Shown one piece after another: positions 8,762 to 17,710 of a stretch of DNA of 45,006 bases. Under the pieces are notes generated by a model. That model was not told the DNA's origin. It saw only the letters and a program-made list of their open reading frames with translations, and did no database searches. Each line of letters opens with the position of its first letter. Positions within the stretch are counted from its first letter, which is position 1. The stretch covers positions 1 to 45,006 of the forward strand of contig CAZOPW010000006.1 of the NCBI GenBank assembly GCA_964581795.1, given 5' to 3'. The stretch comes from EX4572-165 sp964581795 (GTDB taxonomy: Archaea > Thermoplasmatota > E2 > DHVEG-1). The translations under genes were made by a program, and so were the position numbers.

Positions 8762-9325
8762 TCATTCTATATGTGAAGAATTTTTGTCTTTGTTTCCTTT
8801 ATCCAAATCTTTTAAAATAAGCGTAATGATTTTATTAGGGGTTTTATCAGAAGAATCAATGATTAAATCATAAATTGATGTATCTGTAATATCAATGTCA
8901 TAATATTTTTTATATCGTTTCCGTTCACTTTTTTCTCGGTCCTCTAGTTTTAGTTTTTGTGTCCTCACATTCCCTCCTTCACGTTTAACAATCCGTTCTG
9001 CACGAACCTTTGTGTTTGCATCAATCCAAATCTTAAATGCTGAAATTTTATGGATTACTGCTAGCCATCCGGCAAGTCTCCCTTCTAAGAGAACGCCACC
9101 CTTCCTTAATATTTGTACTTGTTTCTCATCCAATTTCCGATCTACGTCATCATGATGTTCACAATATTTACTAAACTCAGCAAGACTCATATCATACTCT
9201 TGTGCAAGTTGCCGAAAAATCATACCAGAATAGACGTATTTAATTGAAAGCTTGTCCTTTAACAATTCTGCAATCGTAGATTTTCCACTACCTGGTGTAC
9301 CACTTATTGTTATTGTCCTCATCAT
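8762..9325 (-). CDS. cmk: Cytidylate kinase, archaeal type
   Basis: 187 residues. The P-loop GTPGSGKST is at residues 9-17, and LLEGRLAGW and RAERIVKREGG are the NMP-binding and lid regions of the archaeal CMP kinase family. It phosphorylates CMP/dCMP to the diphosphates. It starts one base after the DUF106 gene stops, so translation is probably coupled; a second Met at residue 2 is an equal candidate start. Its place between DUF106 and truB is common in euryarchaeal secY clusters. Confidence 0.93.
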   Translation of the reverse strand: MMRTITISGTPGSGKSTIAELLKDKLSIKYVYSGMIFRQLAQEYDMSLAEFSKYCEHHDDVDRKLDEKQVQILRKGGVLLEGRLAGWLAVIHKISAFKIWIDANTKVRAERIVKREGGNVRTQKLKLEDREKSERKRYKKYYDIDITDTSIYDLIIDSSDKTPNKIITLILKDLDKGNKDKNSSHIE

Positions 9326-9326
9326 G

Positions 9327-9989
9327 TTACCGTAATGGAAGAATCTTTTTTTTGGTTTCTTTCCACCAGTCAGACCAGCTTACCCATTTTAACCCTTGTC
9401 TAATAACTTGACCAACAACCATTGAGAAAACCAGATACAACCAGAGCCACGCTTGCCAAAGGAATTTATCAAAAAACGAAATGTTTTGTGCCCATGGAAC
9501 AGTAAAAAAATAGTAATCAAGATTACCAAGGAAAAAACGTAACCACATGAAAATTGGAACGATGAATAAGAATAGGAAAAACATTGGTTTCATCATGCCG
9601 CTTGAGGCTTCAGTTTGACGCTTCATAATTTGAGGTTGCATCTTCATTAACTTATTAACACGGTTTGTATTCCCTTCCTTTCGAGCTTTTGTTATTTCCT
9701 TTTGAAAAGCTCTTGTTGTCTCTTGTGATTCCCCCATTTTTACCCAATCAGTGAATACATTTTGGAAAAAGGAAGATAGAAACACTACGACTGTCCCAGC
9801 GAGGACAAGAGTTAAAACAGGATATTGACCACCGAATCCTATAAGTGGATAAAATACAGAATTTAATGATGTTGCAATAAACGCACTAATATTTGGATCT
9901 CCGAAAATAAACAGCATTACAAACATCAACAGCATTAATAACAATAATTGGCTGCTTTGCGCTTTATCATCGTTTCGTAAATTAAACAT
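9327..9989 (-). CDS. DUF106 membrane protein, EMC3/YidC-like insertase
   Basis: 220 residues with three membrane segments: one at about 15-32, one at about 55-75, then a long charged coiled-coil hairpin (TRAFQKEITKARKEGNTNRV), and a final group at about 130-210. This hairpin-between-helices layout is that of archaeal DUF106 (Ylp1), homologous to EMC3/TMCO1/YidC, which insert membrane proteins. Being next to secY fits a role in membrane-protein biogenesis. It sits 104 bases after the secY stop, far enough that it probably has its own promoter, and GGTGTG precedes the ATG. Confidence 0.9.
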   Translation of the reverse strand: MFNLRNDDKAQSSQLLLLMLLMFVMLFIFGDPNISAFIATSLNSVFYPLIGFGGQYPVLTLVLAGTVVVFLSSFFQNVFTDWVKMGESQETTRAFQKEITKARKEGNTNRVNKLMKMQPQIMKRQTEASSGMMKPMFFLFLFIVPIFMWLRFFLGNLDYYFFTVPWAQNISFFDKFLWQAWLWLYLVFSMVVGQVIRQGLKWVSWSDWWKETKKKILPLR

Positions 9990-10012
9990 CTTTCACACCG
10001 AGTTTTTTTATG

Positions 10013-10034
10013 ATTATAAATTGTAATTTAAAAC
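10013..10034 (-). promoter_or_regulatory. Possible internal promoter before the DUF106 gene
   Basis: The secY-DUF106 gap is AT-rich, and its minus strand holds TATA-like TTTATAAT (10013-10020) and TTTAAATT (10027-10034). Either would start transcription shortly before the ATG at 9989. This could let DUF106-cmk-truB be expressed apart from uL15-secY. Confidence 0.35.
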
Positions 10035-10093
10035 CAAGTAGTTTCTATCTCATATAAATAAATGAGGGAAATAGAGAGATACGATAAATGCAT

Positions 10094-11626
10094 CTACTCG
10101 TTTCCAAAGAATCCTCTAAGAACTGGATGCATCTCCATTGCTTGTTCTTTTGCAATATCTTCATACAATCGAATAATAATACCAACGGTTAATAAAACAC
10201 CTGTTCCACTTGCATTACCAACAGTTCCAATAGCATCTGCAAACCCTGCAACAGCACCAACTGTAGCACCACCGATTACTGTGACTACTGGAATATATCG
10301 TTCTAAAACTTTCTTTAAGACTCGAGGGTCACGTCTGAATCCTGGGATTTGCATACCTGAACTTTGAATTTGTTTTGCAACATCCTTTGGTCCCATGTTT
10401 GTCGTTTCAATCCAAAACTTTGCAAACAGAATTGATCCAATAATCAAGATTGTTATATAGATAATCACTTTCATTGCAAACTGCCATGGAGCATGCCCAC
10501 CGTATCCACCTGAAAAAATTGGAATGAGCCAACTATTAATTCCTCCTGGGCTAGAGAGATACCAAGCACCTCCGGCGAGAGGTTGAGTACTTACGGCTAA
10601 ATCATATTTTCCTATCCACCATTGCCCTCCGAGTAATGGCAACTCTGATTGATACAACATCATTGCAAACATGTTCACATTTGCAAGCAGAGCAGACATC
10701 AGGATAACTGGAATGTTTGATGCATAAATCAATCGAATTGGATAACGACCACGGGCCCCTCGAACTCGACCATGGGCTAATGGTAGTTCAATTCGAGATG
10801 ATTCAACATAAACCACGATGAAGAAAATAAACAATGTACCTAGTAAGGGAACGATTGCATTAGAATAACCGATCTGAGGATTACCCAAGAACAACGTTTG
10901 ATATCCTCCTCCAACAATCTGACCAAGGTTCATATTACTGGAAAGATAATACGTACCGGGTATAACCCCTGCAGGAGGATTACTCATACTTAATCCCCCT
11001 CCGGTTACGGGAAGCCAATTGAAGATACCCGTGAATAATGCCTGTGATACACCGGCAGCAATGAACAATGAAATACCTGAACCAATACCCCATTTAGAGA
11101 TAGTTTCATCCATGAAGAAGACAATTAACGCTCCAATAACTAGTTGAACAATAATCACTAAATCAGCAATAGGGACGCCAACTGCATTAATCAGGCCTTC
11201 TGTTGGTTCAAGATATCCAAATATTTGAGGAACTGCTTCGACAATAATCATAACGATAACAAGAATTTTTTGTGTTCCTTGATAGATTGCTTTATCATCT
11301 GGATTTGATAAATCAAGATTAATAATCTTTGCCCCAACAAATAACTGTAGAATAATGGATGCTGTAACAATAGGGCCTATACCAAGATGCATAATAGATC
11401 CAGATGCACCAGCCATAATGAATCGGTATTGGGAAAATAAATCGACAACATCACTTTTCAATCCAAAAATCATAACATTAGTAAGAATGAAGTAAATAAT
11501 CAATGAGAGAAGAGTCCAGAAAATTTTTGTTTTAAACGTGACATGTCCATCTGGTTTTTTAATCGCAGGCCATCGTTCGATTAATGGCTTCAATTTGTAT
11601 AAGTAACTCTTTTTTTCTTCTGCCAT
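10094..11626 (-). CDS. secY: Preprotein translocase subunit SecY (Sec61 alpha)
   Basis: 510 residues with about ten membrane segments. Visible hallmarks are the plug-region motif GIGPIVTASIILQLFVG near residue 80-100, the basic cytoplasmic loop HGRVRGARGRYPIR, and the C-terminal YEDIAKEQAMEMHPVLRG typical of archaeal SecY. It forms the channel for exported and membrane proteins. The lumenal loop before the C-terminal helices is rich in Gly, Trp and Ser (WWIGKYDLAVSTQPLAGG) and longer than usual, as in some other archaea. It follows uL15 by 23 bases, so the two are cotranscribed. Adenylate kinase, often next to secY, is missing. Confidence 0.97.
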   Translation of the reverse strand: MAEEKKSYLYKLKPLIERWPAIKKPDGHVTFKTKIFWTLLSLIIYFILTNVMIFGLKSDVVDLFSQYRFIMAGASGSIMHLGIGPIVTASIILQLFVGAKIINLDLSNPDDKAIYQGTQKILVIVMIIVEAVPQIFGYLEPTEGLINAVGVPIADLVIIVQLVIGALIVFFMDETISKWGIGSGISLFIAAGVSQALFTGIFNWLPVTGGGLSMSNPPAGVIPGTYYLSSNMNLGQIVGGGYQTLFLGNPQIGYSNAIVPLLGTLFIFFIVVYVESSRIELPLAHGRVRGARGRYPIRLIYASNIPVILMSALLANVNMFAMMLYQSELPLLGGQWWIGKYDLAVSTQPLAGGAWYLSSPGGINSWLIPIFSGGYGGHAPWQFAMKVIIYITILIIGSILFAKFWIETTNMGPKDVAKQIQSSGMQIPGFRRDPRVLKKVLERYIPVVTVIGGATVGAVAGFADAIGTVGNASGTGVLLTVGIIIRLYEDIAKEQAMEMHPVLRGFFGNE

Positions 11627-11649
11627 AGGAAACCCGGAATCTGTTTTTT

Positions 11650-12054
11650 TTATTCGGCGATGGTGACTTCGCCACCAGTTTCTTTAATTTTTTCAACTGC
11701 TTTCTTTGAAGCTTTTTCAACTTTGATCTTGTATTTTTTGGAAACTGATCCGCCACCTAATAATTTGTCATAACCTTCTTCTGTTAAATTAATTGTTGTT
11801 TTTTTTGGAAACTGTTCTTTGAGTTTTCCGACGTTAATAATCGTGTTTTCTTTTCTTGCTCCTTGAGGTCGCTTAAATCCATGTCTGCCAAATGAATGAT
11901 CTGGCATATATTTTGTTAAATGCATAAATCGATGTTTTGATAAGCCGGCATTTCCTCGTCCTCCTCGGAGTCCGGCACCTCGACCGCCTTTTTTACCTCG
12001 GCCATGTGTCATTGATCCTCTGAATTTCTTGGTTTTTTTCCGAGTCATGTTCAT
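11650..12054 (-). CDS. rpl15: Large ribosomal subunit protein uL15
   Basis: 134 residues from the ATG at 12054; an ATG at 12048 is also possible. The Gly/Arg-rich N-terminus (THGRGKKGGRGAG, LRGGRGNAG) is the rRNA-threading tail of uL15, and the C-terminal half ends KIKETGGEVTIAE like archaeal homologues. The start is chosen because AGGA sits six bases before ATG-12054. The longer open frame reaching 12192 adds residues unlike any uL15. No other spc-operon gene (uL30, uS5, uL18) lies upstream, so this is the promoter-proximal gene of a cluster cut off from the ribosomal operon. A TATA-like TATAATAAT lies near 12110-12120 on the minus strand. Confidence 0.95.
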   Translation of the reverse strand: MNMTRKKTKKFRGSMTHGRGKKGGRGAGLRGGRGNAGLSKHRFMHLTKYMPDHSFGRHGFKRPQGARKENTIINVGKLKEQFPKKTTINLTEEGYDKLLGGGSVSKKYKIKVEKASKKAVEKIKETGGEVTIAE

Positions 12055-12364
12055 CACGTTTCCTGTTGATTTTATTCTAGCTCTAAATCGAATGCAGATA
12101 AAGTAATGTATTATTATACTTTCGGATGAAATTTTGCTTTTGTTCCTGTATTCATCAGGGTTTTTTAAGTTTTTGTGAAAGCTTCGCATCAATTTTTTTG
12201 GTAATTTTTTTTAATAATGACGTTCTTTTTTCAGTTATTTTTGAGAGATTATACCCTTAGAGTATTTTTATCGCTTGATTATTAAGAAAACTTTAAATAA
12301 AAAGCTGAATATAAGTTTATTTAAATATTTAAGATTTAATATGTTAATGGAGGTATAAAATACG
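12055..12364. promoter_or_regulatory. Divergent promoter region between uL15 and the exported protein gene
   Basis: No gene is supported here. Leftwards, TATAATAAT near 12110-12120 would drive uL15. Rightwards, TTTATTTAAAT at 12316-12326 followed by a strong Shine-Dalgarno GGAGGT at 12349-12354, ten bases before ATG-12365, would drive the next gene. A remnant of uL30 was looked for and not seen. Confidence 0.55.
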
Positions 12365-13039
12365 ATGTCAGTACTCAAAAAAGGTATGATAATTGCGGTT
12401 GCTGCATTATTTGTCACCCTTGCAGGAATTCCAGCAATAACCGCAGAAGAAAGCAAAACACCCACATATGCCGTTAAATTAACTTCAATAGGGGAAAACG
12501 GTCGATTAATAAAAGATACTATGGTCCTTACTGAAGAGGAACTCGAAATATTGAAACTTAGATTAAACTGGATATTTGATTTATTAAGAAATCAAGTAGA
12601 CATGCAAGGAGTACTCAATCTTCTTCAACGGTTTATGAATATGGATGACTATCCAATTCTTTCTAAAATAGTAAATAACATTCTTGATTCCAAACTGTTA
12701 ATGAAAGGAAACCTTGTATTTAGTGAAGGTTGGAGTATGACCTTAAACCCATTTAATGATGGCGATATATCATTTATGAAACCTATCACGTTTTGGAAAT
12801 ATCAAGAATCTTCAGATATGTTTGGTATACCCAGCATGACGACAATTGTTGATTTAAACCCATTTGAATTAAAAACGATTCAAGGAAATCAAATTGGTTT
12901 TATGTTCCGTTTCAAAGGAATTTATTTGGAAATAACTCAACCTCTCCCACAACAAAGTTTCACGTTCTTCTTAGGAATGAGCCGGCATGCAGGTGCCATT
13001 GAACTACCTACACTCTCCCTTCCAAATATTAACAATTAA
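12365..13039 (+). CDS. Exported protein of unknown function
   Basis: 224 residues with a signal peptide (MSVLKKGMIIAVAALFVTLAG, cut probably after ITA near residue 27). The mature part has a helical region (about 50-110, ELEILKLRLNWIFDLL) and a beta-rich C-terminal half containing LVFSEGWSMTLNPF. There is no C-terminal anchor, so it is likely secreted or held by other proteins. I do not recognise the family. It has a strong GGAGGT ribosome site and its own TATA box, suggesting good expression. The next gene, also exported, follows after 106 bases that hold a T-rich terminator and a separate promoter, so the two are probably separate transcripts. Confidence 0.75.
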   Translation: MSVLKKGMIIAVAALFVTLAGIPAITAEESKTPTYAVKLTSIGENGRLIKDTMVLTEEELEILKLRLNWIFDLLRNQVDMQGVLNLLQRFMNMDDYPILSKIVNNILDSKLLMKGNLVFSEGWSMTLNPFNDGDISFMKPITFWKYQESSDMFGIPSMTTIVDLNPFELKTIQGNQIGFMFRFKGIYLEITQPLPQQSFTFFLGMSRHAGAIELPTLSLPNINN

Positions 13040-13046
13040 AACCGAA

Positions 13047-13070
13047 TTTTATTTCTTTTTTCTTTTTTTG
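13047..13070 (+). terminator. T-rich terminator
   Basis: Runs of T separated by single C or A residues directly follow the stop at 13039. Oligo-T without a hairpin is the usual archaeal terminator signal. Confidence 0.5.
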
Positions 13071-13110
13071 TCTCCTCATTTTCTGCGATAAATTTATTAT
13101 TGTTAATTTC

Positions 13111-13120
13111 TTATATATAA
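13111..13120 (+). promoter_or_regulatory. TATA box of the amidotransferase-like gene
   Basis: TTATATATAA, a palindromic TATA box, is 26-35 bases before ATG-13146; GGGGA at about 13132-13136 is the likely ribosome site. Confidence 0.5.
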
Positions 13121-13145
13121 GTTGTAAATAAGGGGAATCTCATTC

Positions 13146-14213
13146 ATGTCTCATCATATAAAAATGGTTTTTGCTCTTTTTTGCACAAGCCTTTTTCTCA
13201 TTCCAACCATTCTTCCTTCCACAGAAGCAAGATTTTTCAAAAAAGGAGATGAACCAGTCAACGTTGCTTTCATTTGGCAACGCTGGGATGTTTTAGATAT
13301 CCCTGCAAAAATTATGATGTTGATGTATAAAAGGATTTTTAACCAGGCTGAAAAAGAGTATGGAGTAACAATTAAAGTATATGAATTCTGGGATCGCTGG
13401 CGTGGAGGAGATGTACAATCAGGTAAATTAGAAAAATATGATATTGATGTTGTGGTAGGACCTGGAGGAATTGGAGGATGGAACAGCCCTCGATCATATC
13501 GAAGTGAACTTAAAAAATTTGTTCGACAAGGTGGAGGTTTTTATGGGATCTGTGGAGACTCAACCTTTGGATCACTCGGAGTTGTAAATCTTCCTAAGGG
13601 ATATAAACGTCCCCTTAGAAAAGCAACTGGTGAACGGACATTTACCCCTATGTTGGGTCTGGCGAATGTGTACACAGATGCAAGTGCATTTGATCATATT
13701 TTAGCATATCCTTTTTGGTTCTCAAAAGCAGATATGATTAAGCTCGTTGGCCAATTACCTATCTCTAGAGCTCCGATTAAAATAGAAGCCACCATGCTTC
13801 CCATTCAAGATCCTCACACTCGACAACGAGTTCGTGTAATGCTTGGTAACGCTCCTTTAGTGGATGGTCCAATACTTTTACGGTTTTTCATGCCTAAAGT
13901 CCATGATATCGCTGTTTTTAAAGGAAGTGATAATCCATATGATTCATCGATTAAAGATAAAAAAGCTATAATTGCAACTCATTATGGAAGAGGTAGAGTT
14001 GTTCTATCAGTACCTCATCCTGAGTTAACTGTTGGTAACTCAAAAGCTCATGATCTTTTTGTTAGGAACCTTTTATGGTGTGCAAAAAGTCTTCCAGTGA
14101 AAGAATCTCTTAAAACAATATTAAGGCCATGGATGATTTGGTTCTTTTCAGATTATTTGGAACATGAAAAATTAATTTGGTTCCTTCTTACTCTTCAGCG
14201 GATGAATGAATGA
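13146..14213 (+). CDS. Exported class I amidotransferase-like protein (BPL_N type)
   Basis: 355 residues. A signal peptide (about residues 1-28, ending STEA) is followed by a fold like the BPL_N/DJ-1 glutamine amidotransferase superfamily. VDVVVGPGGIGGWN is the strand-loop before the nucleophile, and GGGFYGICGDSTFGS carries the nucleophile-elbow cysteine (GICGDS). A late IIATHYGRGRVVLSVPHPEL supplies histidines that could complete the site. The fold family is inferred from these motifs. Cytoplasmic members are amidotransferase or protease-like, but why one is exported is unknown. The last 50 residues contain a hydrophobic stretch (PWMIWFFSDYL) that might touch the membrane. Its 3' end overlaps the convergent methyltransferase gene by 26 bases. 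Confidence 0.7.
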   Translation: MSHHIKMVFALFCTSLFLIPTILPSTEARFFKKGDEPVNVAFIWQRWDVLDIPAKIMMLMYKRIFNQAEKEYGVTIKVYEFWDRWRGGDVQSGKLEKYDIDVVVGPGGIGGWNSPRSYRSELKKFVRQGGGFYGICGDSTFGSLGVVNLPKGYKRPLRKATGERTFTPMLGLANVYTDASAFDHILAYPFWFSKADMIKLVGQLPISRAPIKIEATMLPIQDPHTRQRVRVMLGNAPLVDGPILLRFFMPKVHDIAVFKGSDNPYDSSIKDKKAIIATHYGRGRVVLSVPHPELTVGNSKAHDLFVRNLLWCAKSLPVKESLKTILRPWMIWFFSDYLEHEKLIWFLLTLQRMNE

Positions 14214-14805
14214 TTCTTAAACAACTCACTGGTACTGATTCAACTAATTTCTTATGGAATGAAAATTGTGCTTTTAACGGAAATGAAACTGTAAATGAAT
14301 CTGCAATAGAAGCGTTTAATTGTTTGATATACTTTTGTAAGTGTGGTACAGTCTTTGTTAGATGAAGTGAATAAACAACTGATGAATGTTTGATGGCTTT
14401 TTGTAAAAAAAGTTGATCAGCATGAAGATTTTTCTTTTGTGCACCAAATGGAGGATTCATTAAAACTGTATCCGCAGTAAATGAGGATTGTGAAACATCT
14501 TGGACAAGGAATTTGACTTGAATCCCGTGTTGTTGTGCAAAATTTTTTGCAAGAGCAATACATGTTGAGTCTTTATCAATTCCAATAACCTCTTGAGCGT
14601 TTAACACTGATGCACCGAAGGAAAAAATCCCTGTACCGCAACCAAGGTCTACGACTTTTTTTTGTTGAATATCTCGATGTTGAAAAGCAAAAAATAAAAC
14701 ATCAGCGGCAATTGGAGCAGGAGTTTGATACTGTTCAAGTGATGGTTCCGGATGAGGAAATGGTGGAGTGTTTTGTAGAAACATTTCAAGTTGTTTTTTT
14801 TTCAT
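14188..14805 (-). CDS. METTL5-type rRNA adenine N6-methyltransferase
   Basis: 205 residues from ATG-14805 (MKKKQLEMFLQ), the usual archaeal N-terminus; the longer ATG at 14817 adds four residues. Class I SAM methyltransferase: motif I VDLGCGTGIFSFGA, the acidic strand GIDKD, and the amino-methylase motif NPPFG. LEQYQTPAPIAADVL and SSVVYSLHLTKT match METTL5, which in eukaryotes makes one m6A in small-subunit rRNA with TRMT112. The ATG shares its A with the TAA stop of the upstream histidine kinase (TAATG), so translation is coupled. A candidate partner, Trm112, is encoded at 33700. The rRNA target is inferred from the family. Confidence 0.88.
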   Translation of the reverse strand: MKKKQLEMFLQNTPPFPHPEPSLEQYQTPAPIAADVLFFAFQHRDIQQKKVVDLGCGTGIFSFGASVLNAQEVIGIDKDSTCIALAKNFAQQHGIQVKFLVQDVSQSSFTADTVLMNPPFGAQKKNLHADQLFLQKAIKHSSVVYSLHLTKTVPHLQKYIKQLNASIADSFTVSFPLKAQFSFHKKLVESVPVSCLRIIHSSAEE

Positions 14806-17438
14806 TAGCCCGTGCACTCTTTTATTGATGAAGAGGACATTTCATAATCTGAATTTTTTAAAGATGCTTTCATTAATGTAAAGTAAAACGTACTGCCTTT
14901 TCCAGGGCCTTCACTTTCTGCCCAAATCTTTCCACCATGTTTTTCAATGATTTTTTTTGTAATGGATAATCCAAGTCCACTTGAATCAAGATTATGACGA
15001 CTTTCATCTGCTTTATAAAACTCATCGAACATATGATTGAGCTGATCCTCCGTCATACCAATTCCCGAATCTGACACTGCAACTGTCACCTCATCATTGT
15101 TGGTGTTTTCCGCTGAAATTTGAATATCTCCTCCTTCCTCAGGAGTATATTTAATTGCATTTGTTAAAAGATTATTAAACACTTCCTGAATACGAAGTTT
15201 GTCACCAATAATTTCAATTGAAGTATCAACAGAGGAGGATACCTTAACACTGTTTTCGTCAAAAAGAACTTGATTATTTTTTAATACTTCGTTAATTTCA
15301 TCAGCCAGATGCAGTGGCTCCATAGAGAATTCGATTTTATCTGTATTCAATTTAGCTAGATCAATGGTTTTGTTCACTAAATCCTTCATGAAATATACAT
15401 TTCGAATAATAACATCGAATAATTCAACATCTTTTTCTGAATGCACTTTTTCTTTTAGTAAAGGTAATAACACCATCATTGGAGTCAAAGGAGTTTTAAG
15501 ATCATGACCGAGTTGATTAATGAAATCGTCTTTTTGTTTGACTAATCGTTCAATTTCCTGGGTTCTCTGTTTTACTTTTCGTTTCAAATCTTTATTAATA
15601 ATAAAAAGAAGTTCATGGGCATCCTCGAGTTCTCTAATCATCATTTTTTGTTTCGTGATATCTCGTACAACACAAATAAAACCATCTTCGATTGCAGTCA
15701 ATGTTATTTCCTGATCAAAAGTTGTCCCATCTTTTTTCTTCCCAACAGCTTCACCTCTCCATCTTCCATATCTTTCAAATTCTGGAATAATTTTTTCATC
15801 AAAAAGTTTCAATTCTTTTTCACTGTACAATGCTTTCCATGATTTTCCTATGAGTTGCTGAGGGGAATCATATCCATAAATGGAAGCATGAGCATTGTTT
15901 AAATATTCATATTCTCCATTATTATTTATAATAGCAATCCCATCCATGGATGATTTAATTGCTGTTAGTTGTTTGTTGATAGTTTTTGCAGATTTCTTGC
16001 GTTCTGTAATATCTGATGCAGTAACAAGAATTGCGCGTTTTCCACTAAAAGAAATAATTTTTGTGTCAAGTTCAACCCATTTTTCAATACCCTGTTTTGT
16101 TAATATCTTAAATTCATAATGAGAAGGCGGATTTTTTCCAGCCTGTCGTGCTCTCCCTCTTTGAATTATAAACTCTTTAAAATCTGGATGAGTAAATTCC
16201 CAAAAATTCATTTCAAGAAGTTCATTTTTCGAGTAACCTGTAATTTTTTCTGCTGCTTGATTGACATAAATCCACCGATCATTTTGATAAATCATGATTG
16301 CAATTGATGCCGATTCAGTAAACGTTCGAAATTTCATTTCACTTTCTCGTAAGGCATTGTTCGCATTTTTCCGCTGAGTAACGTCTCTAAATGATAAGAC
16401 ATAACCAGGTGGTTGATTTCTACCCATTATTTTTGAAAAAGTAATATCAAAATATTTCGTTTCTTGATTGTCTTTAATTTTCGCTTCAAAAGAATGTTCT
16501 TTATCTGATTGATAAAAAGCGTTTATTATTTGAGGATAAGAAGAAAAGATTTCAGTAATTTTTTTTCCAATGACATTACTTTCATCTAAATGTAACTTCT
16601 TTTTTGCGCTGTTATTTAGTTCAATTAATCTTTTATTTGAATCAAATACGACTACTGGATCTTTTAAATAATTGAATATTGTTTCTTTTGAAACAGGAAA
16701 CAAATTAATGAGCTTGAATTGTGTAAACCCATAGAGGAAAACAATTCCAGTGAATACAAAGGTAGTAGGAGTTAAATCAAAAGCTCCTATTAATGAATAT
16801 GAAAACCCCAAAGCATAACTTGCATTTACTATCCAGGGTACTAATAAGCCTACTACTAATAATGATACTTGTTTTTTATAAAATGGATTTAATTTAAATA
16901 TATTGATGATTAGTTGGGTTGTTCCCAATATTAGTAAAACGTATGAATATCCCCACATCAACCACCATCCAGGACCGTGAACAACATCAGTTGTTAAGAA
17001 AGAACCAAAATAAACAAAATTAATATTACTCCAGAAAAGATGATGGATGCTATCAGTAAAAATAATGCACAAACTTAAAAAGGGTGTGAGAAGTAATAAT
17101 GAAATAGTTTTCCAATTTATCCATTTGTCCTTGCCAGTCCAGGAACTCGCAAGTAGTAACCATGCAGGAGAAATGAATACAATACCTAAATATTTCAATT
17201 GTTCAAAAAGATAAGTTATTTGTTCCGAATTAGACCACAAAGCGATACCGCTTCCCAAAGACCATATTCCAACTAATGAAAGTAGAAATGTGAAATATTT
17301 TCCAGGAGTCATTCTATGCTGAATCACAAAGTTTATCCAAGCGTGATATGCAAGAATAAATGAAAGAATACTCGAGAAGAATAATACAAACAGATATATG
17401 TCAACGACATTAGACATCCTCTTAACCATCTCCATCAT
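14805..17438 (-). CDS. Membrane sensor histidine kinase (7TM, three PAS, HisKA, HATPase)
   Basis: 877 residues from ATG-17438; ATG-17417 (MSNVVDIYLF) is also likely. Domains: an N-terminal 7TM sensor (about 8-235, with LFEQLKYLGIVFISPAWLLL typical of His_kinase_N_7TM); PAS at about 245-355, 365-480 and 490-610; a coiled coil; HisKA with the phosphoacceptor in GHDLKTPLTP (H645); and an ATPase domain with N box EVFNNLLTNAIKYTP, G1 DSGIGM and G2 SSGLGLSI. All catalytic boxes are intact, so it should autophosphorylate. No response regulator is near, so it is an orphan. Its stop overlaps the start of the METTL5 gene, an odd pairing. Confidence 0.95.
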   Translation of the reverse strand: MMEMVKRMSNVVDIYLFVLFFSSILSFILAYHAWINFVIQHRMTPGKYFTFLLSLVGIWSLGSGIALWSNSEQITYLFEQLKYLGIVFISPAWLLLASSWTGKDKWINWKTISLLLLTPFLSLCIIFTDSIHHLFWSNINFVYFGSFLTTDVVHGPGWWLMWGYSYVLLILGTTQLIINIFKLNPFYKKQVSLLVVGLLVPWIVNASYALGFSYSLIGAFDLTPTTFVFTGIVFLYGFTQFKLINLFPVSKETIFNYLKDPVVVFDSNKRLIELNNSAKKKLHLDESNVIGKKITEIFSSYPQIINAFYQSDKEHSFEAKIKDNQETKYFDITFSKIMGRNQPPGYVLSFRDVTQRKNANNALRESEMKFRTFTESASIAIMIYQNDRWIYVNQAAEKITGYSKNELLEMNFWEFTHPDFKEFIIQRGRARQAGKNPPSHYEFKILTKQGIEKWVELDTKIISFSGKRAILVTASDITERKKSAKTINKQLTAIKSSMDGIAIINNNGEYEYLNNAHASIYGYDSPQQLIGKSWKALYSEKELKLFDEKIIPEFERYGRWRGEAVGKKKDGTTFDQEITLTAIEDGFICVVRDITKQKMMIRELEDAHELLFIINKDLKRKVKQRTQEIERLVKQKDDFINQLGHDLKTPLTPMMVLLPLLKEKVHSEKDVELFDVIIRNVYFMKDLVNKTIDLAKLNTDKIEFSMEPLHLADEINEVLKNNQVLFDENSVKVSSSVDTSIEIIGDKLRIQEVFNNLLTNAIKYTPEEGGDIQISAENTNNDEVTVAVSDSGIGMTEDQLNHMFDEFYKADESRHNLDSSGLGLSITKKIIEKHGGKIWAESEGPGKGSTFYFTLMKASLKNSDYEMSSSSIKECTG

Positions 17439-17636
17439 GAGTTTTTTGATAAAAACTCATTTATATCCACATCCCATCCACGATGTGGTTTCCAATATGA
17501 TAAACTCAGAGTCATATAAAATATTAACCAATATTAAAAGTAATTTAACTATTAGAAAAATAGACATTAGTGTATGCGCAACTTTTATGTGCTGTTATTT
17601 ATTTCTCCTGCCGCTAAAAAAAGAAAAATCAAAATT

Positions 17637-17710
17637 GGGCTTGTAGATCAGCTCGGAAGATCGCTTCCTTGGCATGGAAGAGGCCTCGGGTTCAAATCCC
17701 GACAAGTCCA
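17637..17710 (+). tRNA. tRNA-Ala (anticodon GGC)
   Basis: 74 bases. The acceptor GGGCTTG pairs with CAAGTCC, giving a G3-U70 wobble pair, the alanine identity element. There is a GATC/GATC D stem, an anticodon stem CTTCC/GGAAG with loop TTGGCAT (anticodon GGC), a five-base variable loop, a T arm TCGGG-TTCAAAT-CCCGA and an A discriminator. CCA is not encoded and no intron is present. An AT-rich TATTTATTT about 35 bases upstream may be the promoter. Confidence 0.97.

Noticed and set aside
10062..10367. Rightward 101-codon frame overlapping the end of secY
   Set aside because: It lies antisense to the clearly conserved SecY C-terminus and has a composition expected of a complementary frame.
12055..12192. 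N-terminal extension of uL15 in the same frame
   Set aside because: A predicted promoter and an AGGA ribosome site lie inside it, and the residues are unlike uL15.
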